Assembly (NCBI GenBank): GCA_016801845.1
Contig: CM028919.1
Location: forward strand, 1,470,001 to 1,534,000
Direction: 5' to 3'
DNA length: 64,000 nt
From: Polydactylus sextarius
Lineage: Eukaryota; Chordata; Actinopteri; Polynemidae
Within the stretch, counting starts at the first letter, position 1; the number at the start of each line of letters is the position of its first letter. The position numbers and the translations under genes were made by a program. Shown one piece after another: positions 34,850 through 45,819 of the stretch. Below the pieces are notes generated by a model. It searched no databases. It worked only from the letters and a program-made list of their open reading frames with translations, and had not been told where the DNA came from.

Positions 34850-35960
34850 AACGTTTAAGCTAGAATGGATGTAATTTTTATTTATTTATTAAATAGTTGA
34901 GAGCTTGCTTACTTAGTGTGCTTGCTACCTTTCTAAGTAACTGGAACGCTAATTATTGATAATCTGCTTTTCCTTTTTTTCTTTGTCAACGTTCCAATAT
35001 CTCTTAAAGTCAGACACAGATTGACTGTGTCACAGTGAAGGTCAGTAGACTGTTGAAAACAACAGAGACAATGATACCAATATGTTGTAAAGGATAAGTG
35101 TGAAGCATGTTATCAATAATGGAAACAAAACCAAACCCAGTACTGTGTTGATTTTTTGTAATAAACATCACAGCGTTTTGTCTTGTTTATGAATGGAACA
35201 GATTTCTCATGTTTTGGTTCTTTGTTCACATTTTCCTGTGTACACGCCTGATGGATTTCTGTGTTTCTGAGCAGGACCGGCACATGTTTATGTTCCCGTA
35301 AGGATATGAATACTTCTGTGAAAACCAGAACACTGAGAAGAAAAACCTTCACCCTTGAGCAAAAGAGGAAAAGTGTGAAGGCTCAACGAAACTCTTGTGT
35401 ATATTATATCAATACACAAAGTGATGATATAGTGCGTATGTGCAAATGAGTAAACCTCTGTTGTATGTGTATATAAACTGAATGAGGGTGTTGTGATTGG
35501 CTCTCCTGGCTAATCACAGCTCATTGTTTTACACAACAGAGAACAAAGGCTGAGTGATTGCTGTGATTATGGAGAAACCAGAGGAGAAACAGAACCGATC
35601 CAACTATCACAACCACGCTTGCAAGAAGGAGAAGATCGTTGCCATCATTAACAGTGTGATCATCATCATCATCTTCACGTTCATCATCATCACATCAACA
35701 CTATTACAACTGTCAAAGTCATGTCCATTTTGCTGTGTTCACCTTTATTTACTGTCATTGTTTTCACACAATCACACAAGTCCACCAGATGATGGTAAAT
35801 ATGATGGTCACTATCAGCTCATAGGAACATTACTACTCTATTGCCAAGTATGATGTTTATGTGTCAGCTGCTCTGTTAAACTGTGACCTGTGGCATCCTC
35901 AAACAATGATGCCTTTCTGCATAGACCATCTGAAACATTTACGTACAAATTCAAAGAATA
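34850..35960. other. Spacer, no gene
   Basis: AT-rich. 35651-35696 has a CATCAT-rich simple-sequence patch. A 99-codon open frame at 35554 crosses it and is not supported. Confidence 0.5.
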
Positions 35961-35964
35961 TCCA

Positions 35965-36345
35965 ATCCATCAATTCATCCATTATTTGCTTCAGATTCAG
36001 GTCGTCATGGTAGCAGGTCAGTAAGACAGACAAGGTGTTCCTCTATACAGCAACACTTTCCAGCTCCTCCTGGGTGACACCAAGGCATTCACAGGTTGGA
36101 TGTGATATATGAACTCACCAGCAGCTTCTGGACGTAGCTCAAGATATACCTCCACATCACATCCTGATTAGATGCCAAATGACTCATTCCACAAGAAGTA
36201 CAGCTACTTTACATCAAGTCCTCCCAGCATGTCAATGCTCCTCACCCTAATCTCTACAACTTACACTTGCACCACATGTATCTTATTCTTTTGGTCATGA
36301 TGTAAAGATTATGAACACAGTTGAGGGTTGGAATGAAGATGTACT
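35965..36345 (-). mobile_element. LINE ORF2 C-terminal end, decayed
   Basis: Minus strand 36052-36093 reads LGVTQEELESVA, the last residues of a common teleost non-LTR retrotransposon polyprotein. Upstream on that strand, the plus-strand word CATCCTGATTAGATGCC (36163-36179) matches the segment encoding the conserved L-RWxGHxxRM part of the protein, and 36295-36330 (TTTTGGTCATGAT...TTATGAACA) matches a further upstream block. Frameshifts and stops are frequent. The order of the blocks is intact, so this is one 380-bp insertion remnant. Confidence 0.62.
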
Positions 36346-36349
36346 GTAG

Positions 36350-37535
36350 AAGTAAAAACACTTACAGTCCTTTTATTTTCTCTGAAATATATTCATGTTC
36401 ATCATCAACACTCTGCTACTACATTATTGTAGCATCCTACATGTGGTAAGGTTTAGACAGACACACATAGAGATACAAGTTTAACTTGACACAAACAAGC
36501 AGCAATATAAAATTGAATTTAAGAAAATACAACAAAATAGTGAAGCGATAGTTTAGTACCACAAATAACTGTCTGAGTGATAGAGTATCTGGCGGGACCA
36601 CAGATTACTCTAATTAAAGTTAGGCAGATATGATGGCTTATATCTAAACAGAGCTTTGAAACTCATAATGTGCTGAGTAAAGGTGTTGAATTTAATGTCT
36701 GTGCTCTCATCAGTTATAATCACTAATACTGACCAGTTGGACAAACTGATATATTCTTCAAAAGGTCTTCTCATGAGGCATCTTCCAGCGACAAGTGAAG
36801 AACTTGCCAAGAACAAATAAAGAAGCAATGTTGCACAATAACAAATACAGAGCAGAGACACACCACACCGAAGGTGTTTAAATACATTTAATCTGCTCTG
36901 ACTCCCGAGTGTGGATGGGCTGGAGTCAAACCAAACTAAAGGTCAGAGAACATGTATCTATGTGTATGTAAGAACATGCATGTAAAACACTGGCTATTGT
37001 GTTACAAATATATTAAGTGTGTGTTTAGCTGGAGGAGGCAAGGTGGGTGGTGGTGGTGGTGGGGTTGGTGCATTCAGGCCTGGCATCCTGTTTCTCCTGC
37101 GAGGTGTTAACCGAGTGAGAAAAGCAGCGCCCGATAGGATGACTGGCTCGCCTCCACCTCCTCCCACCAATGCCACACTCTCCTACATCTGATGTGTCAA
37201 AAAAAAGAAGTGAGGAGCGGCTAGACGGGGTCACCAGGGAGTACAGACAGACACTGTGGATTTACACAGCACTAGTGTGCATTTCTATGCACGTGTTCAT
37301 GTACAGATATTCTGATTTACTGCACCTCACATTGAAACTACCATCACTTCAAATAGAATATTTGTCTTCTGAATCATACTTTAGACATCCCTGCACTATA
37401 GCTTGTCAAATGTGAAAAATTTGTGTTTTTGTATTCTTACTCAAGACAATGTGAGCAGAGCTTACAGGATCTTAGAATGATGCTTCAATCATACCACGTA
37501 CAGCAGCTGTTTAAAGTCTTTATGACACTTACAGT
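36350..37535. other. Spacer, no gene
   Basis: AT-rich with a (GGT)n patch near 37050-37065 and a CpG-bearing stretch at 37080-37240. No recognised element. Confidence 0.5.
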
Positions 37536-37538
37536 GAT

Positions 37539-37539
<1 letters not shown>

Positions 37540-37580
<41 letters not shown>
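37540..37580. repeat. (ACAT)n-(AT)n microsatellite
   Basis: Short ACAT repeats followed by about 14 AT units. Confidence 0.95.
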
Positions 37581-37584
<4 letters not shown>

Positions 37585-38060
37585 GACACGAAAGACATGA
37601 CAGGAAAGACGCAAACTGCAAGAACAAAACTGAAAGAAAGGAGCAAACTTCGGATACTAGCTAGAAAAAGAATAGCTAGAAAAAGTTAACATCTGTTATA
37701 CACAGCTCATCTGTGCAACATCATGAGCCATAGCTAGAGTTTATTGCGAGGTGACCTCTATTGACCTAGTAATTACAACAGGAACAGCGGAGGAGGTCAG
37801 GTGACATAGTGTAAGTAGGTATAGTCTATGTTAGGAGCTGGTTGGTTCTTTTATTTGCGAACATTATACAGCCTGTGATGGTTTGTACTTATCACCGTAT
37901 AGAGACAGTAGGATCCAATGTTTTGTGAGATTGCCCGGTTGTAAATGTCAGGATACATCAGCCTCTACTGCTTCATTCCTCTGAGTCTGTCCCTCAGACA
38001 TTCCCCAGTGTTATTCAAGTACAATATGACTGGATAATCACAACTGTGATAGTAATGTTG
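37585..38060. other. Spacer, no gene
   Basis: Starts with an A/G-rich stretch containing a duplicated AGCTAGAAAAAG (37659-37684). No gene. Confidence 0.55.
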
Positions 38061-38140
38061 AAAACGTGGACAGCTGTGTGTGTGTATGCATGTGTGTGAG
38101 TTTGCTGATCATTTCACTGTGTTCACTGTGCTTCCATCAG

Positions 38141-38340
38141 AGCAGCATCTCTCTCCGCTCCCTCACTCACTCCACTCTGCTGCTTGTCACTAGACACCGG
38201 CCTTCACCAAGGGCACTGTGGCAACGAGATCCACAGCCACTGCCCTCCACCCCCCCATCCCCGACCCACGGCCCGGAGCCCAGACGAGTGTTCAGGGGCA
38301 GAGCTGATCGATAAAGAGAGGCTGAGATATGCCATTACAG
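38141..38340 (+). CDS. Exon-like segment inside a candidate conserved block
   Basis: Preceded by a pyrimidine-rich acceptor (TTCACTGTGCTTCCATCAG) and followed by a consensus donor (ATTACAG|GTGAGG). It is 200 bases long. The frame from 38142 is open throughout and reads ...HCGNEIHSHC...ECSGAELIDKERLRYAIT; a second frame is open to 38314. I recognise no domain. The four Cys/His are not in a zinc-finger spacing I know. The segment could be an exon of an unlisted gene, an alternative exon, or simply an enhancer whose GC content keeps frames open. Confidence 0.25.
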
Positions 38341-38575
38341 GTGAGGCCATCCCCTGTGCCATCCTAGCCGCTCCTCACCGCAGCTCCTTGCCCATTCAGC
38401 AATATCTGCACATACTGGGGAGGGGTAAATTGAGAAGGGTCACTTATTCTTTCAAGTGTTTTTTGAGGTCCTGGGAGGATTTAGGGATCGTTAGGGCATC
38501 TATCGTCGGTCTACCACACCCTGCCTTGACATTGTCTGTGGCTTGGTCAAATGAAATTGCATATCAAACTCAATA
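38285..38575. promoter_or_regulatory. Candidate conserved non-coding element
   Basis: Contains GCAGAGCTGATCGATAAAGA (ATCGAT/CUX- or PBX-like), GAGATATGCCATTACAGG, CCCATTCAGCAATATCTGC, GGGTAAATTGAGAAGGG and GGATCGTTAGGGCATCTATC. High information texture, few simple repeats, and no microsatellite for 480 bases. Overlaps the exon-like segment. Confidence 0.42.
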
Positions 38576-38849
38576 ATCCCAAATTTCTCACTGCTGCTTT
38601 ACAGCTTCAACCACACTGACTGCCTCAAGGAACAATACTTCATTGTCGAGCAGCGTTGACCTGAAATTTCCTACTGGATAAAGAGAAAACATCTATCATC
38701 TTCAGGTCAAGAAAGGTCTTATTGCTAAGTCTGTTCATTCAGTGTCTGTTCTACCCACACAAACACATTCGTTCCCTCTCCATTACCATGCCAAGGCTAA
38801 ACAGCTATGAATCCCCTCCTTTTCTCAACACTCTCCCCGTTTTCTCTCC

Positions 38850-39160
38850 TGAGGAGCAGCTAAAAAATTTCTGGCTGCTGCGCCTGTCAAACGTCCTTGT
38901 GTCCTTTCAAGTTTGACTCAGAATAAGAACGGTAATGATGGGTGACGTGGGAGTGGATAGTTATTGTGGTTAAGGCAAATAATAGCTTTTAATGCCAGCA
39001 CTAATGGGCAAAAAATAGATTCCCTTTTTATCTAGAAGAAGGAGAGCAGTTAAGAGCACTTGTGTAGAGTCCCTGTGAGGTAAAGAGCCCAGACTGGCTG
39101 CTGCTCGCGTCTAATGGCTGAAGCATCACTGTCAACTAAGTGGCATTGCAGAGCTGGCCG
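38850..39160. promoter_or_regulatory. Candidate conserved non-coding element
   Basis: Contains GCGCCTGTCAAACGTCC, GGCAAATAATAGCTTTTAAT, CCAGCACTAATGGGC, TTCCCTTTTTATCTAGAAG, and a right part with CTGCTGCTCGCGTCTAATGG and CTGTCAACTAAGTGGC. TAATGG cores recur three times. Together with 38285-38575 it makes a regulatory cluster of about 0.9 kb. Confidence 0.4.
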
Positions 39161-39169
39161 ACAGTTCGT

Positions 39170-40400
39170 TTTCTCTGTGAACAAGGTTCATTAAGCATCT
39201 GAAGGGCACTAACAGAACTGTGACAAATCATAATTGCCAGATGTTCTTCATGATGTTGGTGAAATTCTCTTATGAAAACCCAGGATCTGGTCCTGAACAG
39301 AGACATGGCATTAATGTATTTGTCCTCTTTATTCACAGGAACTTTCACGGATGTTTGATGGATTTTCGCTTTAAAGTAAGAAAACACTTTTTTTACCCGC
39401 TGGTTTGTACTTGACATGAATCATATGACAGGGAATCTCAGGCAAAGGTGACTCATATTTTATAAAATCTTTTGTATTTCTCTTTTTAATCAGCTTAGGA
39501 AATATCTCTGGCTTGTACTGATGGTTAGCGACAAGTCTTCCAAATTTGGAGATGCAGGTCAGCCTGATTCCATTAGGAGAAAGATGTTTATTGATAAAAG
39601 AAGATAAAAGACAACAGGAGAAACAAAACTTGATTGAATGAAGTTTAATATGATCATGTTGCACTTCAAATGAACCATTTTTTAACTGTTCCAAACAGAT
39701 GCTTACAGGAGGTGTAGCTCACGGTTGAGTGAAATGGTTGAACAAAAGTTATGAAATCCCTTTGGAGAAGTGCACAAGAGGGTGAATGAAATGGTTTCTT
39801 ATGAGTTACAGCCATTGTGGTTGTGCATTTATTTGCCAGGAACAAAATTCAAAGGTGAAGACACTGATGGACATGTAGCATCTTTAAATCCAACACAAAT
39901 GTCCACTTTATCGTTAACCGTGAGCACTGTCTTTTCCTAACCTCCTAATGAACAGTTAGGGAAATGTATTTTGTGCCTAAAAATCTTTGTCCCGTGTTGT
40001 TGGCTGTGATGGAGTTGATCATTTCCCCTCTCCTTTACTTCCACCCAATGGCAAATATGTTTACATTACGTATTTTTAAGTATGAAACCATAAAACTTGT
40101 CTGTGATACAACAACAACATAGCTGCCAGTAGTCTCTGTGTTGGACTGGTTCCTTCATTGGTCTAGAAGTAGCTTTGGCTTCCAGTGTTAATCTCTGGGC
40201 AATTGTGATAAAGTAACTGTGATCTCAATACCGCAGTATGAATACACACTACACCCAGATCAGATGTGCGATTATGCTGTGCCGGTCCCTGAAGCCTTGC
40301 GTGCACTCAGTGATGCCTCTCTCACTGTGGTTTCTGATTCTTCATGATCACTGAGGACAATGACTTAATGATTCAGAACTTTTCCATTCTGACTACTATA
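39170..40400. other. Spacer, possibly 3' part of a gypsy remnant
   Basis: AT-rich. A 107-codon minus-strand frame (39371-39694) has no domain. The last 200 bases may belong to the retroelement that follows on the minus strand but are too decayed to read. Confidence 0.4.
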
Positions 40401-40404
40401 GCTG

Positions 40405-41254
40405 AGAACGCTGTCTGTGTTTGGGCATCGCCTGGTTCTGTTTGTGCGAGGACCCTGCTGCTTGAGTGCTGTCGGCACCTGTGTCTGAGACGTCACACTG
40501 TATGGTCACTTGTTCATTTGGGCTGTAATACTTCAGCACCACATTTACAGTGGTCTCTTTCAGTTTGAGAAACACTTCTTCATGTCGTGTTCAGGGCTTA
40601 AGTTGTGCCAGATCCTGCTGGACGGGGACCAGCATCTATTTGATTATATTGAGCACCTCCTTTGTCACTATCAAAACAAGTACATTTTGTGTAATATTTA
40701 ATGTCATCTGATTTGTTATTATTTTTTTCTCAATGAAGTTACCCTTAAATTGACCTGTTTTGATGGTTTTTAATGTGGTTCTGGTTCTGTATGAAGTGTC
40801 AGTCAGTCAGCTGTTGGATGTGTGTAGATGCTGCACTGTGACAGACAGAACACATCACTTACTTCACTTTCTCAGCCTGATGGTTTTCATGGTAGTAAAT
40901 ACAATTTTAGGACCTAATTCTATTTCCACCCTCACCCAGGAGCTTTCTCACAAAGAAGTGAGTATCATTGACTTTGTTAGTGTCCACTTCATGAACAGTC
41001 TCAGTCTCTACTTCAGTAACACAAAGAATTTCCTCATACTCATCACTTGTCATTCTGCCACATTGTGTACAGGTTCTTTCTTCTTTGCTACTTGTGTGCT
41101 CTACATGGCACTGCACTGATTTTCTCCACATTTCTTGTGTATACCAGGCATTTCTGTTTGCTTTCTGTAAAGTATTTCTCCAACATATTACATTCCACTG
41201 TGTTGCTGGTTTATCTCGCATGCTTTGCTCTGTGCACTGTATGCATCTCTTCAA
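40405..41254 (-). mobile_element. Ty3/gypsy LTR-retrotransposon remnant with internal deletion
   Basis: Two coding pieces in the correct order on the minus strand. 40405-40597 is open and includes KLKETTVNVVLKYY followed by SPNEQVTIQCDVSDTG, the junction between reverse transcriptase and RNase H; the first Asp of DVSD corresponds to the first RNase H catalytic acid. 40907-41254 reads Cys/His- and Lys-rich, then TSDEYEEILCVTEVETETVHEV, resembling the nucleocapsid-to-protease linker of gypsy gag-pol. Only about 300 bases separate them, where intact elements hold the protease and most of the reverse transcriptase, so the catalytic core is deleted. No LTRs were found. Dead copy; plus-strand hydrophobic frames are shadows. 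Confidence 0.65.
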
Positions 41255-41259
41255 CCAGT

Positions 41260-43710
41260 GGTCTGGCTTTACTAGCTGACATTACTGCTAAAATATCCGC
41301 TCTCCTCCTGTTTTGTGTTCTTCTCATGCAGCAGTTGCCCTACTATGTCTGTGTGTGCGTGCAAAATTTTTCAGTTTAGTCAATGCTGTCTTACTGCTGC
41401 CTGTGATCTTTGTAAAGAAAGTATATAAATAACTTGTCCCACTGTTCTTGAAAAATTACTGTGAGAGATCTTGGTGGTTTCAGTTGGTCCCTGTCATGTG
41501 GTTGACTGGTCAAGGTCTGGTCATGTAGATGGATAAATGACTGACTGGCTGCAAAATCTCTCAGCTCTCACTCTAACACAGACTGACTTCATGTTTAATT
41601 CTGCCCAAAAAAAGCTGCAAGATTATTTACCTCTTCCCAAATGAGTAATTGGTTTTATTCAATGCTACATATATATAGACCACTGCAACATGTGTCTAAA
41701 CAAAAGTGTCACAAATACAGTATAAACATGTTTATACATAAAAAAAACACTTACACAGACAATTTGCATTGCAATTTAAACTTGGGATGTATTTCTACTG
41801 ATGTTATGTATCAGCATGCCTCTTTCAAACCTCTCTCTATGTGCAGCCTAGCTGCTCTTGCCCAGCCTGCCTGCCCTTGTCCTTGGCTGGCTGGTGACAG
41901 AGGACATGTGGCAGACCAGGTCAGCTTTCAGGGGCTAGTGGCTGGAACTTGAACTTCTATCATTCTTTAGTAGCAGGAGAGCCCCTCAGGGAGGCTCATA
42001 TCAAAGGGGGCCTCCTTTTCCTCTTCCTTCCCCTTTCACTAAAGAGGGGATCTCTGTACTCCTCCTAAGGAGAGGGTAAAGGAGGGGTCACCACACAGCA
42101 GCCAGCTGAGGTCTGGTCAGCAGTGTAAATGATGACATTCGTACAGAGACATGCAGAGTGCAAAATGCTGCATGTCAATCAATACTGGAGAAATGGGCCA
42201 AGGTCAGAAATGCAGATATACAACAGGATTCTTGTGCTTCTGTTGTTATTCCGTCAATCATACCCCAGTTTGACTGAAAGATTTAGAACAGAAATAACAG
42301 AATAAAAAAAAAAAAAATCATCTTTGTTTCCATTTGAGACAAATTTGAGGCACAAACGAAACACCAACATCAAAGCAGGAAGACTGAGTGCTGTACAATG
42401 TACTTATCCTTTTCCCACATTTTCATTCATTTGCATAGAAGATAAAATGTCAGATATGTAAAAATGTCATATACAATGTCCCAGAGCCAGAGGTGACCTC
42501 AGATGGGTTGTTTGTCCAGTCTGACATTACTTTAACATAAAACAAAGCAGCAAATGATCACATATTACAGTTTTTTGGTTCGAGTTATTTTGCGTAGACA
42601 TATGTAAAAATGTTGGTCATTCTCTTCATTGCGGCAGTAAAGAGTTTACAATTCACCAGTTATTTCACACTCACCTATACTTAAGAGCTTTAGTGCTGCT
42701 ATTCCTTGAGGTGTTAAGGATCCTTCCTGACTGCTTTCAATTAGACCTTTTCTCTAAATATTCAACTTATAGGAGACCCTGGGACATAATTGAGACACTA
42801 AATATCTGATCTGGGAACACCTTGGGATGCTCAGGAACAACCTGGAAATCCTTGCTTGGGGCAAAGGTGTCTTGTTAAGTGGAAGGAAACAAACAGATGA
42901 AATCACAAGACCTGCTGCAAGTGCAGTCCTTTTTATTATTACAACACCGATGTCTGACATTAGACCAAAATGAAGCTCAACTGCAGACATACAGTAATCA
43001 TTATCAGGCAAACAGCATCAGTGAGACAGTGGACCATAAAAGAGATCACAAAGTCCTTCCCAGCATTTAAGTTTACCTCTGAACTCTTACTTTTGCCAGG
43101 TTTTCATTGTGTAATATATCCAGTTTCACTAGCTTGGGAAAGCTATCAGTAGCTACCAGAGGAAAACAACACAGTCCTATGTGTGTTTTGATTGCAGTGG
43201 TGTAAATCACTGAAATTTTGTAGGCTACAGATTTACACAGACTAAAGCAAGACAAGAACAGACATAAAAGCAGATGGTACTATTGTTTTATATCCATGAC
43301 CTTGTGCCATCAGTGTTGACTTCATAAAGACATCAGCTTCCCACATGTTCTGACCTCCATCACCTGTGTTTCTTTGTCAGCTGTGACCATGGTTCCTGTT
43401 GAAACCCTGATGAAGTCGGGCCCAGGCAGAAACCCTGAGCTCTCCTTGTTACTTCCACATCACTATCACAGTTCCACATCTGTCTTCGTCTCCCTCATCA
43501 TCATTTACAATTTCAAATCTGCATTTTTCATATAGATCCCACCTTACTCTAATTTTAATATCACTGTTATTTCCCATGACACCTTTTGTTTTATTATACA
43601 TTATGAATTTTTCCCTCTCTCTGTCTCTCCTTGCTCTGTGTTACTTTCTCCTGCTCCCCCTCCTCCCTCTTTTCCCTCTCCCTTTCCTCTTCTAATCCCT
43701 GTGCCCACAC
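41260..43710. other. Spacer, no gene
   Basis: The first few hundred bases may be diverged gag. 41985-42080 is purine/pyrimidine-skewed (GAGGGGATC, CTCCTAAGGAGAGGG). An A-run lies at 42304-42317. 43605-43695 is a C/T-rich tract. No exon is supported. Confidence 0.45.
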
Positions 43711-43714
43711 CACG

Positions 43715-43870
43715 CTTATGAGCTGAAATATTTTATCAGGTGGAACCCTCAGTCAAACTTATCATTTTAATCTTATTTCAATAAAAAAAATAATCTCTCT
43801 TCTTGGCTGTTTGACAGCAGCTAATGGTTTTTCGTTATCGTAAAGGAAACTTTGAGGGCTGAGATAGACT
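43715..43870. promoter_or_regulatory. Candidate conserved non-coding element
   Basis: Contains CACGCTTATGAGCTGAAATA, TTTTATCAGGTGGAACC (E-box CAGGTG), AGTCAAACTTATCATTTTAA, GGCTGTTTGACAGCAGCTAA (inverted TGTTTGACAGC, MEIS-like TTGACAG) and GTTATCGTAAAGG. Followed by an A-run at 43885-43901. Confidence 0.38.
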
Positions 43871-43874
43871 GCCA

Positions 43875-44695
43875 AAAAAATACAAAAAAAAAAAAAAAAA
43901 AATCCCCTCCTGTATATTCCTCCCCAGATGATTCATAAAACATGAACTAAGAACAGGTAACATATGAGGCAGGAGGACAAAAGCCTGCCGAGTAAATTCA
44001 TGCGTGCTTGCAGATTTACATATTACTTTGGCCTTTGATGCTCGTAGGTTTGACTGTTTTGGAAGCCTGCATCGTGTTGCATTGTTGCAGCCCAGCTACT
44101 ACTGCTGCACACGTGCCTCCGTGTCAGCTGCAGGGTGACAACAGTGGGTCTCGTGGGACAGCAGGCTTCAGTTTGGCAGCTGCTTCGATTAGGTTTAGTG
44201 AAATGTGCTTTAGTTTTAGTCAAGTTTGCTGATTTGTTTACCGTAAAGATACTTCACTTCAGTTTTCTCGCCGTCACATTCATTACATATATTTCGATCA
44301 TATATTTATCAGATCGTTATGCTTTTAAGTTGCCGCCATCTTTGTGTACAGTTGCCATGGTTACAGGTGTGTCTTTCTTTTTGGAAATTTCAAAACTGTC
44401 CGTGTGAACAGAACCATGCTCACTAATCTAACCCAGCATCCCTGCAGCTGTCTGTGCTGCTCACTGTTTACACTTCATTGGTTACGCTCATTGGTCCTGG
44501 GTGCTTTAACAGTTGAGATTTTTAAATAAAAAATAGTTTAATATTATTATGTTGTCATGTTTTTATGATAAAAGGTTGTCAGTGAACATTGTCAGTGTGA
44601 ACATTGTCACAGTCCTCCAGCATTACCATCATTCCAGCCTTTTTAGTGTAAAAGTTTTGACACAACAAACCACTAATCCACTAATGATCTACCTG
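43875..44695. other. Spacer with a short tandem duplication
   Basis: No gene. 44578-44610 holds GTCAGTGAACATT followed by GTCAGTGTGAACATTGTCA, a 15-17 base near-tandem duplication. Confidence 0.5.
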
Positions 44696-44699
44696 GCAG

Positions 44700-44995
44700 T
44701 TTATGTGGTCAATGGTAAATAGAGAGCATCCATATAGCACTTTTCTAATCTTCTTGTAACCACTCAAAGCACTTAACATTAGGTCACAACAGGTCACATT
44801 CACTATTCACACAACATCCTTGACATCCTACTGTCTCTAACAGATAATTTCATTTACACACAATGGAACAGCCATTGAGGGCAATGTGAGGTTCAGTGTC
44901 ATGACTTCTCAATTGATTTGAAGAGTCAGGAACTAAACCATCAACCTGATGATTAGTGTACGACCCGCTCTAACACCTGAGCCAGCGCTGCTCCT
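44700..44995 (-). mobile_element. tRNA-derived SINE
   Basis: Read on the minus strand, the head has TGGCTCAGGTGTTAGAGCGG (44965-44984), an almost perfect RNA polymerase III A box, and GGTTTAGTTCC (44929-44939), a B box (consensus GGTTCGANTCC), with tRNA-like spacing. The body ends near 44700 with a segment whose plus-strand reading is GCACTTTTCTAATCTTCTTG then CCACTCAAAGCACTTAACAT, matching the layout of a SINE-like repeat very common in teleosts. About one substitution in five to eight bases suggests an old insertion. Confidence 0.75.
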
Positions 44996-44999
44996 CCAA

Positions 45000-45350
45000 T
45001 ATGTGGAAAAACAAATGATAAAATCTCTGAACTCTGAACCACCACTGTGCAATTTAGCAAAATTAGCAGTGAAAATGTAAAAACACATCAAAACACACTG
45101 ACTGATATAACCGTGACGCTGTTTATCACTTTACAGTGCTGACATTTGTTCATACACCTCAAGGAAGGGAGGAGGAGGAAGAGGAAGCTCAGAACAGGTA
45201 CTAGGTACTATAGATGTTCCCAAACCAAAGTCTTCCTGTTTATCCTTCCCTGTCTGTAGCTGCCTGTTAGAGCCAGTGATGGCACGTTGTCTGACACATG
45301 TCTTGTTGAAAGTTTTTTTTTTCTTTCTATATGTTTGGTTTGTTTTTTAT
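45000..45350. other. Spacer, no gene
   Basis: AT-rich with a purine patch at 45165-45195. Nothing recognised. Confidence 0.55.
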
Positions 45351-45352
45351 CA

Positions 45353-45421
45353 GTGTGTGTGTGTGGTGTGTGGTGTGTGTGTGTGTGTGTGTGGTGTAGG
45401 TGTGTGTGTGTGTGTGTGTGG
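45353..45421. repeat. (TG)n microsatellite with periodic GG interruptions
   Basis: TG runs broken by GGTGTG at four places, suggesting an imperfect higher-order unit. Confidence 0.93.
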
Positions 45422-45424
45422 GAG

Positions 45425-45810
45425 GAGCCTGGGTCACTGAATTTGCCCCAAGGGTGGTTTGGAAGGAAGAGGAATAACAAGGCCCTGGTGGGAGTGCCTG
45501 GGGATCCGAAAACATCATTCACATCTCCCCATAATCATCAAGGCCATGCTAGGATGCCTCCTTAATTTACATAATACCGTCCCGACACTTTTACTCCTGC
45601 TATCCATCACGGGTGGGATGAGAAGATGAGGCCCTCTTCTCCTCTGTTCTCCTTCCTCCGTCTGTCTTTTCTCCCTCTGATTGTGTCTTGTGTTTATCTG
45701 CCCAAGCACAAAAGATTGATTCCCCGCTGTTTCTCCCCCTTATGTTCAGCAGATATGAATTTTCACGGGATGATGAAGCACCGAGTCGGCTAATAATAAA
45801 CAGAAAACAC
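45425..45810. promoter_or_regulatory. Candidate conserved non-coding element pair
   Basis: 45430-45600 includes GGGTCACTGAATTTGCCCC, GATCCGAAAACATCATTCAC, CCCCATAATCATCAAGGCC and CCTTAATTTACATAATACCG. 45700-45810 includes AAGATTGATTCCCCGC, CCCCCTTATGTTCAGCAG, GAATTTTCACGGGATGATG and GTCGGCTAATAATAAAC. Between them lies a T/C-rich linker. High-complexity sequence next to a hypervariable TG tract. Confidence 0.42.
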
Positions 45811-45819
45811 ATATTCAAA

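Noticed and set aside
40760..41379. Hydrophobic plus-strand frames resembling membrane proteins
   Set aside because: They are antisense shadows of the gypsy remnant on the minus strand.
43395..43440. CCCTGATGAAGTCGGGCCCAG then GCAGAAACCC resembling a dispersed teleost repeat (CCTGATGAAGGC...GAAACG)
   Set aside because: Match is limited to about 30 bases with a different central part; too weak to annotate.
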